DNA of 64,000 nt from Thinopyrum elongatum (lineage: Eukaryota > Streptophyta > Magnoliopsida > Poales > Poaceae), in the NCBI GenBank assembly GCA_011799875.1, contig CM022302.1, forward strand, positions 103,108,237 through 103,172,236, written 5' to 3'. A program made the position numbers and the translations under genes. Below the pieces are notes generated by a model. The model worked only from the letters and a program-made list of their open reading frames with translations. It did no database searches and had not been told where the DNA came from. This document shows positions 53,256 through 64,000 of the stretch, one piece after another (the first letter of the stretch is position 1; the number at the start of each line of letters is the position of its first letter).

Positions 53256-54991
53256 TGTTGGAAATATGCCCTAGAGGCAATAATAAAATAGTTATTATTA
53301 TATTTCCTTGTTCATGATAATTGTCTGTTATTCATGCTATAATTGTGTTATCCGGAAATCGTAATACATGTGTGAATACATAGACCACAACATGTCCCTA
53401 GTAAGCCTCTAGTTGACTAGCTCGTTGATCAATAGATGGTTACGGTTTCCTGACCATGGACATTGGATGTCATTGATAACGGGATCACATCATTAGGAGA
53501 ATGATGTGATGGACAAGACCCAATCCTAAGCCTAGCACTAGATCGTGTAGTTTGTTTGCTAAAGCTTTTCCAATGTCAAGTAACTTTTCCTTAGACCATG
53601 AGATTGTGCAACTCCCGGATACCGTAGGAGTGCTTTGGGTGCACCAAACGTCACAACGTAACTGGGTGGCTATAAAGGTGCACTACGGGTATCTCCAAAG
53701 TATCTGTTGGGTTGGCACGAATCGAGACTGGGATTTGTCACTCCATGTAACGGAGAGGTACCTCTGGGCCCACTCGGTAGGACATCATCATAATGAGCTC
53801 AATGTGATCAAGGAGTTGTTCACGGGATGATGTGTTACGGAAACGAGTAAAGAGACTTGCCGGTAACGAGATTGAACAAGGTATCGAGATACCGACGATC
53901 GAATCTCGGGCAAGTATCGTACCGATAGACAAAGGGAATTGCGTACGGGATTGATTGAATCCTCGACATCGTGGTTCATCCGATGAGATCATCGAGGAGC
54001 ATGTGGGAGCCAACACGGGTATCCAGATCCCGCTGTTGGTTATTGACCGGAGAGTCGTCTCGGTCATGTCTGCGTGTCTCCCGAACCCGTAGGGTCTACA
54101 CACTTAAGGTTCGGTGACGCTAGGGTTATAGAGATATTAGTATGCGGTAACCCGAAGGTTGTTCGGAGTCTCGGATGAGATCCTGGACGTCACGAGGAGT
54201 TCCGGAATGGTCCGGAGGTAAAGATTTATATATGGGAAGTCCTATTTTGGCCACCGGAAAATGTTCGGGATTTTTCGGTATTGTACCGAGAAGGTTCTAG
54301 AAGGTTCCGGAGTGGGGCCCACCTGCATGGGGGGACCCACATGAACGTGGGTAGTGGGGGCAAGGCCCCACACCCCTAGTCAAGGCGCACCAAGATTCCC
54401 CCTTAGAAGGAATAAGATCATATCCCGAAGGGATAAGATCAAGATCCCTAAAAAAGGGGGATAACAATCGGTGGCGAAGGGAAAGGATGGGATTTCTTTC
54501 CTTCCACCTTTGCCAACGCCCCAATGGACTTGGAGGGAAAGAAACCAGCCCCCTCCACCCCTATATATAGTGGGGAGGTGCATGGGAGAAACAGCTCAGC
54601 CCCTGGCGCCTCCCTCTCCCTCCCGTGACACCTCTTCCTCCTCCAGTAGCGCTTGGCGAAGCCCTGCTGAAATCCCGCTGCTTCCACCACCACACCGTCG
54701 TGCTGCTGGATCTCCATCAACCTCTCCTCCCCCCTTGCTGGATCAAGAAGGAGGAGACGTCTCTGCTCCGTACGTGTGTTGAACGCGGAGGTGCCGTCCG
54801 TTCGGCGCTCGGTCATCGGTGATTTGGATCACGACGAGTACGACTCCATCAACCCCGTTCTCTTGAACGCTTCCGCTCGCGATCTACAAGGGTATGTAGA
54901 TACACTCCCCTCTCACTCGTTGCTAGATGACTCCATAGATTGATCTTGGTGATGCGTAGAAAATTTTAAAATTCTGCTACGTTCCCCAACA
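53256..54991 (+). mobile_element. LTR11, complete 1736-bp chimeric LTR
   Basis: The ends are standard (TGTTGGAAAT...CTACGTTCCCCAACA). The first roughly 980 bp match the array, with P-type GATATTAGTATGCGG near 54134. From about 54240 to 54700 the sequence is unlike all other LTRs here (CCTATTTTGGCC, TTCTAGAAGGTTCCGG, GGGATAAGATCAAGATCC). From about 54720 it is again nearly identical to the Q type, apart from the P-type GTTCCCC end. Its TATA box is TATATATA (54562-54569). This looks like a recombinant that acquired its core promoter region from a related family or subfamily. Confidence 0.88.
54562..54569 (+). promoter_or_regulatory. TATA box of chimeric LTR11
   Basis: TATATATA in CCCCTATATATAGTGG, at the place equivalent to TATAAATA of the other LTRs but within the divergent island. 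The hairpin stack of the other LTRs is absent upstream. Confidence 0.65.
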
Positions 54992-55072
54992 GTGGTATCA
55001 ACACCAGTACTCTATGGGTGTTCGATTCATCACAATGTAACTAGATTATTGACTCTAGTGCAAGTGGGAGAC
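54992..55072 (+). mobile_element. 81-base internal remnant: primer-binding site fused to the pol end
   Basis: After LTR11 come GTGGTATCA (the start of a canonical primer-binding site), then ACACCAGTACTCTATGGG (the last codons of pol), the stop, and the polypurine tract before LTR12. The four bases ATCA occur in both parents (primer-binding site and GATCAACACC of pol), so a microhomology deletion removed about 5.2 kb. LTR11-remnant-LTR12 is a minimal, non-coding derivative. Confidence 0.92.
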
Positions 55073-56797
55073 TGTTGGAAATATGCCCTAGAGGCAATAA
55101 TAAAATGGTTATTATTATATTTCCTTGTTCATGATAATTGTCTGTTATTCATGCTATAATTGTGTTATCCGGAAATCGTAATACATGTGTGAATACATAG
55201 ACCACAACATGTCCCTAGTAAGCCTCTAGTTGACTAGCTCGTTGATCAATAGATGGTTACGGTTTCCTGACCATGGACATTGGATGTCATTGATAACGGG
55301 ATCACATCATTAGGAGAATGATGTGATGGACAAGACCCAATCCTAAGCCTAGCACTAGATCGTGTAGTTCGTTTGCTAAAGCTTTTCCAATGTCAAGTAA
55401 CTTTTCCTTAGACCATGAGATTGTGCAACTCCCGGATACCGTAGGAGTGCTTTGGGTGTACCAAACGTCACAACGTAACTGGGTGGCTATAAAGGTGCAC
55501 TACGGGTATCTCCGAAAGTGTCTGTTGGGTTGGCACGAATCGAGACTGGGATTTGTCACTCCATGTAACGGAGAGGTACCTCTGGGCCCACTCGGTAGGA
55601 CATCATCATAATGAGCTCAATGTGATCAAGGAGTTGTTCACGGGATGATGTGTTATGGAAACGAGTAAAGAGACTTGCCGGTAACAAGATTGAACAAGGT
55701 ATCGAGATACCGACGATCGAATCTCGGGCAAGTATCGTACCGATAGACAAAGGGAATTGCGTACGGGATTGATTGAATCCTCGACATCGTGGTTCATCCG
55801 ATGAGATCATCGAGGAGCATGTGGGAGCCAACATGGGTATCCAGATCCCGCTGTTGGTTATTGACCGGAGAGTCGTCTCGGTCATGTCTACGTGTCTCCC
55901 GAACCCGTAGGGTCTACACACTTAAGGTTCGGTGACGCTAGGGTTGTAGGGAAAGTTTGTACGTGGTTACCGAATGTTGTTCAGAGTCCCGGATGAGATC
56001 CCGGACGTCACGAGGAGTTCCAGAATGGTCCGGAGGTGAAGATTTATATATGGGAAGTTGTCATACGGTCACCGGAATAGTTTCGGGGGTTATCGATATT
56101 GTAGCGGGACCACCGAAAGGTGTCCGGAGGTCCACCGGGTGGGGCTGATTTACTCGGGAGGCCTAATGGGCTGTATATGTGAGGGAACCAGCCCCCTAGT
56201 GGGCTGGTGCGCCCCCCCAAGGGCCCATGGCGCCTAGGGTTGGGAAACCCTAGGGGAGGGAGCCTTCCACCTTGCTTGGGGGGCAAGTTTCCCTCCCCTG
56301 GCCGCCTCCCCTCCCCTCAGATTGGATCTGAGGGGGCCGGCCCCCTCTCCTCTTCCCCCTATAAATAGTGGAGGGGTGGGAGGGAGGCCATACCTCATCC
56401 CTGGCGCAGCCCCTCTCCTCTCCAACACCTCCTCCTCCTCCCGCGGTGCTTGGCGAAGCCCTGCAGGAATACCACGCAGCTCCAACTCCACCACGCCGTC
56501 GTGCTGCTGCTGGAGCTGTCCTCCCCAACCTCTCCTCCCCCCTTGCTGGATCAAGAAGGAGGAGACGTCTCCGCTCCGTACGTGTGTTGAACACGGAGGT
56601 GCCGTCCGTTCGGCGCTCGGTCATCGGTGATTTGGATCACGACGAGTACGACTCCATCAACCCCGTTCTCTTGAACGCTTCCGCTCGCGATCTACAAGGG
56701 TATGTAGATGCACTCCCCTCTCTCGTTGCTAGATGACTCCATAGATTGATCTTGGTGATGCGTAGAAAATTTTAAAATTCTGCTACGATCCCCAACA
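55073..56797 (+). mobile_element. LTR12, complete 1725-bp copia LTR (variant Q)
   Basis: It lies between the 81-base remnant and leader J. Q-type throughout, ending GATCCCCAACA, with the hairpin stack and TATA box (56360-56367). Private marks are TTCAGAGTCCC near 55980, TTACTCGGGAGG near 56151 and TATATGTGAGGG near 56174. Confidence 0.93.
56360..56367 (+). promoter_or_regulatory. TATA box of LTR12
   Basis: TATAAATA in the conserved LTR context. Confidence 0.75.
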
Positions 56798-58085
56798 GTG
56801 GCATCATGAGCTAGGTCTATGCGTAGTATCTTGCACGAGTAGAACACAAAGTAGTTGTGGGCGTCGATTTGTCAATCTTCTTGCCGTTACTAGTCTTATC
56901 TTGATTCGGCGGCACTGTGGGATGAAGCGGCCCGGACCGACCTTACACGTACGCTTACGTGAGACAGGTTCCACCGACTGACATGCACTAGTTGCATAAG
57001 GTGGCTAGCGGGTGTCTGTCTCTCCCACTTTAGTCGGATCGGATTCGATGAACAGGGTCCTTATGAAGGGTAAATAGAAATTGGCATATCACGTTGTGGT
57101 TTTGGCGTAGGTAAGAAACGTTCTTGCTATAAACCTATAGCAGCCACATAAAAAAAAAACTTGCAACAACAATTAGAGGACGTCTAACTTGTTTTTGCAG
57201 CAAGTGCTTTGTGATGTGATATGGCCAAAGGATGTGATGAATGATATATGTGATGTATGAGATGATCATGTTCTTGTAATAGGAATCACGACTTGCATGT
57301 CGATGAGTATGACAACCGGCAGGAGCCATAGGAGTTGTCTTAATTTATTATATGACCTGCGTGTCATTGAAATTCGCCATGTAATTACTTTACTTTATTG
57401 CTAACCGTTAGCCGTAGTAGTAGAAGTAATAGTTGGCGAGACAACTTCATGAAGACACGATGATGGAGATCATGATGATGGAGATCATGGTGTCATGCCG
57501 GTGACGATGATGATCATGGAGCCCCGAAGATGGAGATCAAAAGGAGCGAAGTGATAATGGCCATATCATGTCACTATTTTGATTGCATGAGATGTTTATC
57601 ATGTTTTTGCATCTTATTTGCTTAGAACGACGGTAGCATATAAGATGATCCCTTACTAAAATTTCAAGAAAGTGTTCCCCCTAACTGTGCACCGTTGCGA
57701 AGGTTCGTTGTTTCGAAGCACTACATGTTGATCGGGTGTGATAGATTCTAACATTCGAATACAACGGGTGTAAGCCAGATATACACAGCAATACACTTAG
57801 GTTGACTTGACGAGCCTAGCATGTACAGACATGGCCTCGGAACACAAGAGACCGAAAGGTCGAACATGAGTCGTATAGAAGATACGATCAACATGGAGAT
57901 GTTCACCGTTGATGACTAGTCCGTCTCACGTGGTGATCGGACACGGCCTAGTCGATTCGGATCATGTATCACTTAGATGACGAGAGGGATGTCTATCTGA
58001 GTGGGAGTTCATTACATAATTTGATTAGATGAACTTAATTGTCATGAACTTAGTCTAAATGTTACATATCTATCTTGTAGATCAA
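56798..58085 (+). other. Leader J, complete, 1288 bp
   Basis: This is a standard non-coding leader. A homopolymer expansion (CACATAAAAAAAAAAC, near 57147) lies inside the candidate intron; donor and acceptor are kept. CATGCCGGTGACG is of the B/E/F form. There is no gene. Confidence 0.9.
56799..56811 (+). other. Altered primer-binding site (TGGCATCATGAGC)
   Basis: The same variant as after LTR4, LTR5 and LTR6, one base after LTR12. Confidence 0.75.
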
Positions 58086-61000
58086 ATGCCCAATGCTAAT
58101 GTTACCCTCAACTTCAACGCGTTCCTAGAGAAAAACAAGCTAAAAGACGATGGTAGCAACTATGCGGACTGGGTCCGTAACCTGAGGATTATCCTCATAG
58201 CTGCCAAGAAATCATATGTCCTTGAAGCACCGTTAGGTGACCCACCTGCTCTCCCAGCACTGCCGGACGATTTGAACGTTTGGCAGACACGCACCGATGA
58301 TTACTCCTTCGTTTAGTGCGGCATGCTCTTCAGCTTAGAACCGGGGCTCCAAAAGCATTTTGAGCATCACGGAGCATATGAGATGTTTGAAGAGCTGAAA
58401 ATGGTTTTCCAAGCTCATGCCCGGATCGAGAGATATGAAGTCTCCGATAAGTTCTACAGCTGTAAGATGGAGGAAAATAGTTCTGTCAGTGAGCACATAC
58501 TCAAAATGTCTGGGTTGCACAGCCGCTTGTCTCAGCTGGGGATTAATCTCCCGGATGACGTGGTCATTGACAGAATCCTCCAGTCGCTTCCACCTAGCTA
58601 CAAGAGCTTTGTGATGAACTTCAACATGCAGGGGATGGAAAAGACCATTCCTGAGGTATATGCGATGCTGAAGTCAGCGGAGGCAGAGATCAGAAAGGAA
58701 CATCAAGTGTTGATGGTGAATAAAACCACTAAGTTCAAGAAGGGCAAGGGTAAGAAGAACTTCAAGAAGGACGGCAAGGGAGTTGCCGCGCCCGGTAAGC
58801 CAGCTGCCGGGAAGAAGTCAAAGAATGGACCCAAGCCTGAGACTGAGTGCTTTTATTGCAAGGGAAACGGTCACTGGAAGCGGAATTGCCCCAAGTACTT
58901 AGCAGATAAGAAGGCCGGCAATACCAAAGGTATATGTGATATACATGTAATTGATGTGTACCTTACCAGCACTCGTAGTAGTTCCTGGGTATTTGATACC
59001 GGTGCGGTTGCTCATATTTGTAACTCGAAGCAGGAACTGCGGAATCAGCGTAGACTGGCAAAGGACGAGGTGACGATGCGCGTCGGGAATGGTTCCAAGG
59101 TCGATGTGATCGCCGTCGGCACGCTACCTTTGCATCTACCTACGGGATTAGTTTTAAACCTCAATAATTGTTATTTAGTGCCAGCTTTGAGCATGAACAT
59201 TGTATCTGGATCTCGCTTAATGCGAGATGGCAACTCATTTAAATCTGAGAATAATGGTTGTTCTATTTATATGAGAGATATGTTTTATGGTCATGCCCCG
59301 CTGGTGAATGGTTTATTTTTATTGAATCTCGAACGTGATGTTACACATGTTTATAATGTGAATGCCAAGAAATGCAAGGTTGATAACGATAGTCCCACAT
59401 ACTTGTGGCACTGCCGCCTTGGTCATATCGGTGTTAAACGCATGAAGAAACTCCATGCAGATGGACTTTTGGAGTCTCTTGATTATGAATCATTTGACAG
59501 ATGCGAACCATGCCTCTTGGGCAAGATGACCAAGACTCCGTTCTTTGGAACAATGGAGCGAGCAACCAACTTATTGGAGATCATACATACTGATGTGTGT
59601 GGTCCAATGAGTGTTGAGGCTCGCGGTGGTTATCGTTATGTTCTCACCCTCACCGATGATTTGAGTAGATATGGGTATGTCTACTTGATGAAGCACAAGT
59701 CTGAGACCTTTGAAAAGTTCAAGGAATTTCAGAATGAGGTTGAAAATCAACGTGACAAGAAAATAAAGTTCCTACGATCAGATCGTGGAGGAGAATATTT
59801 GAGTCATGAATTTGGCACGCATTTACGGAAATGTGGAATTGTTTCACAACTCACGCCGCCTGGAACACCTCAGCGTAACGGTGTGTCCGAACGTCGTAAT
59901 CGCACTCTATTGGATATGGTGTGATCTATGATGTCTCTTACCGATTTACCGCTATCTTTTTGGGGTTATGCTTTAGAGACTGCCGCATTCACTTTAAATA
60001 GGGCACCGTCAAAATCCGTTGAGACGACACCGTATGAATTATGGTTTGGGAAGAAACCTAAGCTGTCGTTTCTGAAAGTTTGGGGATGCGATGCTTATGT
60101 GAAGAAACTTCAACCAGAGGAGCTCGAACCCAAGTCGGAAAAATGCGTATTCATAGGATACCCTAAGGAAACTATTGGGTATACCTTCTACCTAAGATCC
60201 GAGGGCAAGATTTTTGTTGCCAGGAATGGATCCTTTCTAGAGAAAGAGTTTCTCTCGAAAGAAGTAAGTGGGAGGAAAGTGGAGCTTGATGAGATGACCC
60301 TCGAACCGGAGAGTAGCGCAGCACAGGAAAATGTTTCTGTGGAGCCTACACCGGCTAGAGAGGAAGTTAATGATAATGATCATGATCAAGCTACCACTGA
60401 ACTTCGAAGGTCCACAAGGACACGTTCCGCACCAGAGTGGTACGGCAATCCTGTCCTGGAAATCATGTTGTTAGACAACAGTGAACCTTCGAACTATGAA
60501 GAAGCGATGGCGGGCCCGGATTCCGACAAATGGCTTGAAGCCATGAAATCCGAGATAGGATCCATGTATGAAAACGAAGTATGGACTTTGACTGACTTGC
60601 CCGATGATCGGCAAGCCATAGAAAATAAATGGATCTTTAAGAAGAAGACTGACGCGGATGGTAATGTGACCATCTATAAGGCTCGGCTTGTCGCTAAGGG
60701 TTATCGACAAGTTCAAGGGGTTGACTACGATGAGACTTTCTCACCCGTAGCGAAGCTGAAATCCGTCAGAATCATGTTAGCAATTGCCGCATACTATGAT
60801 TATGAGATATGGCAAATGGACGTCAAAACGGCATTCCTTAATGGTTTTTCTTAAGGAAGAGTTGTATATGATACAACCGGAAGGTTTTGTCGACCCTGAG
60901 AATGCTGACAAGGTATGCAAGCTCCAGCGCTCTATCTATGGGCTGGTGCAAGCATCTCGGAGTTGGAACATTCGCTTTGATGAGATGATCAAAGCATTTG

Positions 61001-62058
61001 GGTTCACACAGACTTATGGAGAAGCCACTGTTTACAAGAAAGTGAGTGGCAGCTCTGTAGCATTTCTCATATTATATGTGGATGACATACTGCTGATGGG
61101 AAATGATATAGAATTCTTGGAAAGTATAAAGGCCAACTTGAATAAGTGTTTTTCAATGAAGGACCTTGGAGAAGCTGCTTATATATTAGGCATCAAGATC
61201 TATAGGGATAGATCGAGACGCCTCATAGGTCTTTCGCAAAGCACATACCTTGATAAGATATTGAAGAAGTTCAATATGGATCAGTCCAAGAAGGGGTTCT
61301 TGCCTGTATTGCAAGGTGTGAGATTGAGCACGGCTCAATGCGCGACCACGGCAAAAGATATAGAAGATATGAGTGTCATCCCCTATGCCTCAGCCATAGG
61401 GTCTATTATGTATGCCATGCTGTGTACCAGACCTGATGTAAACCTTGCAGTAAGTTTGGTAGGTAGGTACCAAAGTAATCCTGGCAAGGAACACTGGACA
61501 GCGGTCAAGAACATCCTGAAGTACCTGAAAAGGACTAAGGATATGTTTCTCGTATATGGAGGTGACGAAGGGCTCGTCGTAAAGGGTTACGTCGATGCTA
61601 GCTTCGACACAGATCCGGATGACTCCAAGTCACAAACCGGATACGTGTATATTTTGAATGGTGGAGCGGTAAGCTGGTGTAGTTGCAAGCAAAGCGTCGT
61701 GGCGGGATCTACATGTGAAGCGGAGTACATAGCAGCCTCGGAGGCAGCACACGAAGCAGTATGGATGAAGGAGTTCATCACCAACCTAGGAGTCATTCCA
61801 AATGCGTCGGGTCCAATGGCTCTCTTCTGTGACAACACTGGAGCTATTGCCCTTGCCAAGGAGCCCAGGTTTCACAAGAAGACCAGGCATATCAAGCGTC
61901 GCTTCAACTCCATACGTGAACATGTTCAAGATGGAGACATAGATATTTGTAAAGTGCACACGGATTTGAATGTAGCAGATCCGTTGACTAAACCTCTTTC
62001 ACGAGCAAAACATGATCAACACCAGAACTCTATGGGTGTTCGATTCATCACAATGTAA
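58086..62058 (+). pseudogene. gag-pol: Unit J: Gag-Pol with two stop codons and one frameshift
   Basis: It is collinear with the intact units from ATG (MPNANV, Ala2Pro) to the normal stop. Lesions: TAG at 58314-58316 (codon 77, CAG in others); TGA at 59922-59924 (codon 613, CGA in others, just past integrase E602); and a fifth T in TTTTT at 60845-60849 that shifts the frame shortly after RT D912. Outside these sites the sequence is almost unchanged: zinc knuckle, DTG, integrase triad, YVDD and RNase H residues are present in their frames. Both stops are C-to-T changes, one at a CpG, as expected from deamination of methylated cytosine in silenced DNA. Confidence 0.92.
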
Positions 62059-62090
62059 CTAGATTATTGACTCTAGTGCAAGTGGGAGAC

Positions 62091-63818
62091 TGTTGGAAAT
62101 ATGCCCTAGAGGCAATAATAAAATGGTTATTATTATATTTCCTTGTTCATGATAATTGTCTGTTATTCATGCTATAATTGTGTTATCCGGAAATCGTAAT
62201 ACATGTGTGAATACATAGACCACAACATGTCCCTAGTAAGCCTCTAGTTGACTAGCTCGTTGATCAATAGATGGTTACAGTTTCCTGACCATGGACATTG
62301 GATGTCATTGATAACGGGATCACATCATTAGGAGAATGATGTGATGGACAAGACCCAATCCTAAGCCTAGCACTAGATCGTGTAGTTCGTTTGCTAAAGC
62401 TTTTCCAATGTCAAGTAACTTTTCCTTAGACCATGAGATTGTGCAACTCCCGGATACCGTAGGAGTGCTTTGGGTGTACCAAACATCACAACGTAACTGG
62501 GTGGCTATAAAGGTGCACTACGGGTATCTCCGAAAGTGTCTGTTGGGTTGGCACGAATCGAGACTGGGATTTGTCACTACATGTAACGGAGAGGTACCTC
62601 TGGGCCCACTCGGTAGGACATCATCATAATGAGCTCAATGTGATCAAGGAGTTGTTCACGGGATGATGTGTTACGGAAACGAGTAAAGAGACTTGCCGGT
62701 AACGAGATTGAACAAGGTATCGGTATACCGACGATCGAATCTCGGGCAAGTATCGTACCGATAGACAAAGGGAATTGTGTACGGGATTGATTGAATCCTC
62801 GACATCGTGGTTCATCCGATGAGATCATCGAGGAGCATGTGGGAGCCAACATGGGTATCCAGATCCCGCTGTTGGTTATTGACCAGAGAGTCGTCTCGGT
62901 CATGTCTACGTGTCTCCCGAACCCATAGGGTCTACACACTTAAGGTTTGGTGACGCTAGGGTTGTAGGGAAAGTTTGTACGTGGTTACCGAATGTTGTTC
63001 GGAGTCCCGGATGAGATCCCGGACGTCACGAGGAGTTCCGGAATGGTCCGGAGGTGAAGATTTATATATGGGAAGTTGTCATACGGTCACCGGAATAGTT
63101 TCGGGGGTTATCGGTATTGTACCGGGACCACCGAAAGGTGTCCGGGGGTCCACCGGGTGGGGCCACCTATCCCGGAGGGCCCCATGGGCTGAAGTGGGAA
63201 GTGAACCAGCCCCTGGTGGGCTGGTGCGCCCCCCTATGGGCCTCCCCTGCGCCTAGGGTTGGGAACCCTAGGGGTGGGGGGCGCCTCCACCTGACTTGGG
63301 GGGCAAGCCACCTCCCCTGGCCGCCTCCCCTCCCCTCAGATTGGATCTGAGGGGGCCGGCCCCCTCTCCTCTTCCCCCTATAAATAGTGGAGGGGTGGGA
63401 GGGAGGCCATACCCAATCCCTGGCGCAGCCCCTCCCCTCTCCAACACCTCCTCCTCCTCCCGCGGTGCTTGGCGAAGCCCTACAGGAATACCACGCAGCT
63501 CCAACTCCACCACGCCGTCGTGCTGCTGCTGGAGTTGTCTTCCCCGACCTCTCCCTCTCTCCTTGCTGGATCAAGGCGTGGGAGACGTCTCCGTTCCGTA
63601 CGTGTGTTGAACGCGGAGGTGCCGTCCGTTCGGCGCTAGGATCATCGGTGATTTGGATCACGACGAGTACGACTCCATCAACCCCGTTCTCTTGAATGCT
63701 TCCGCTCGCGATCTACAAGGGTATGTAGATGCACTCCCCTCTCTCGTTGCTAGATGACTCCATAGATTGATCTTGGTGATGCGTAGAAAATTTTAAAATT
63801 CTGCTACGTTCCCCAACA
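62091..63818 (+). mobile_element. LTR13, complete 1728-bp LTR, Q/P recombinant, right end of the array
   Basis: It starts TGTTGGAAATATGCC after unit J. The left two thirds are Q-type (GGGAAAGTTTGTACG near 62966, GTCATACGGTC near 63078). From about 63140 it is P-type (GGGGCCACCTATCCC, GGGCTGAAGTGGG, GGCGTGGGAGACG, GCGCTAGGATCATCGG) and ends CTACGTTCCCCAACA. The TATA box is at 63379-63386. No primer-binding site follows, so this is the true right end of the array; the next five bases are GTGAC. Confidence 0.92.
63379..63386 (+). promoter_or_regulatory. TATA box of LTR13
   Basis: TATAAATA in the conserved context. Being in the last LTR, it could drive read-out transcription into the flank at 63819 onward. 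Confidence 0.7.
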
Positions 63819-64000
63819 GTGACTACCCACATAACATTTCCACACACCAAAGTAAGCAATTGCATGCATACTAAACTAGGAGAAACGAACATCTAATCAT
63901 CTACATCTTGTTGCGATGACATTTGCCATTGCTCTGCTTCCGGCTGGATCCCTGGTCGTGAATGGTTAATAAAATCTAAGTCTATTGCATATTAAGGTCA
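63819..64000. other. Right flank outside the array, unidentified
   Basis: These 182 bp do not resemble the element. If LTR13 ends an original insertion, GTGAC (63819-63823) should be the target duplication, but its partner would lie left of this window. On the minus strand a short open frame of about 32 codons ends at 63893-63895 with the residues QPEAEQWQMSSQQDVDD, and a possible splice acceptor (CACGACCAG) precedes part of it. It might be the end of a gene or of another transposon. I do not recognise it and make no gene call. Confidence 0.4.

Larger units (their letters stand above)
1..63818 (+). repeat. Tandem array of one Ty1/copia LTR retrotransposon family
   Basis: Head-to-tail copies of one element share LTRs, so each LTR is the 3' LTR of the unit on its left and the 5' LTR of the unit on its right. 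LTR start-to-start distances are 7016 (LTR4 to LTR5 after removing the solo LTR and its target duplication), 7017 (LTR5-6), 7014 (LTR6-7), 7013 (LTR9-10) and 7018 (LTR12-13). Shorter spacings are deletion derivatives. No 5-bp target duplication separates units, which argues against independent insertions and for unequal recombination between LTRs or integration of circular or concatemeric DNA. All coding units are on the + strand; the only inverted piece is an LTR segment at 42231-43580. The family assignment (Angela/WIS/BARE-1) comes from recognition of LTR and leader sequence. Confidence 0.9.

Noticed and set aside
1..64000. CRISPR arrays, tRNA or rRNA genes, host defence or metabolic genes
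   Set aside because: None seen. The repeats are retrotransposon units, and the only tRNA-like sequences are primer-binding sites.

Overview
This window is plant nuclear repeat DNA, almost certainly from a Triticeae grass (wheat, barley, rye or a relative). I base this on the LTRs (TGTTGG...CCAACA, about 1.73 kb), the untranslated leader and the single gag-pol frame, which I recognise as the Angela/WIS/BARE-1 group of Ty1/copia elements (family name from memory, not searched). There is no cellular gene I can defend and no RNA gene. About 63.8 of 64 kb is one head-to-tail array of this family, with neighbouring copies sharing LTRs: LTR - leader - gag-pol - LTR - leader - gag-pol and so on. The repeat period is close to 7.015 kb wherever a unit is complete. 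Only the last 182 bases (63819-64000) lie outside the array.

Layout, left to right: unit A, 3' end of pol only (2-1012); LTR1 (1045-2771); leader B (2772-3786); an error-rich block with an N gap (3787-12490) that looks like an unpolished duplicate of its neighbours; unit D gag-pol, intact (12494-16465); LTR4 (16498-18224); leader E, split by a 4.3-kb solo LTR of another, probably Ty3/Gypsy, family (18440-22738, target duplication GCGGG); unit E gag-pol, intact (23814-27785); LTR5; unit F gag-pol, intact (30831-34802); LTR6; unit G gag-pol, full length but lacking a catalytic Asp of reverse transcriptase (37845-41816); a rearranged LTR7/LTR8 with an inverted segment (41849-43580); LTR9 (43581-45306); unit H (46590-50561, one stop codon); truncated LTR10 fused to a pol fragment, unit I (51136-53223); chimeric LTR11 (53256-54991); an 81-base internal remnant; LTR12 (55073-56797); unit J (58086-62058, two stops and one frameshift); recombinant LTR13 (62091-63818); flank.

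In a functional unit the LTR supplies promoter and polyadenylation signals. The leader carries the tRNA primer-binding site and, I suggest, a short intron. The single polyprotein gives Gag, protease, integrase, reverse transcriptase and RNase H. Units D, E and F retain all catalytic residues I could check; A, G, H, I and J are damaged or partial.

The most interesting observation is at 42226-43585. Both termini of an LTR element are joined to the two sides of one 5-bp site (CTTTG/CAAAG) inside an LTR, with the intervening LTR segment inverted. This is the structure expected of an inversion-type self-integration (autointegration) circle, now lying in the chromosomal array, and it suggests that extrachromosomal circles fed the array. 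Second is a probable assembly artefact: the block 3787-12490 seems to be a noisy second reading of LTR1/leader B and of unit D/LTR4. Without it, LTR1, leader B and unit D would form one ordinary 7.0-kb unit.
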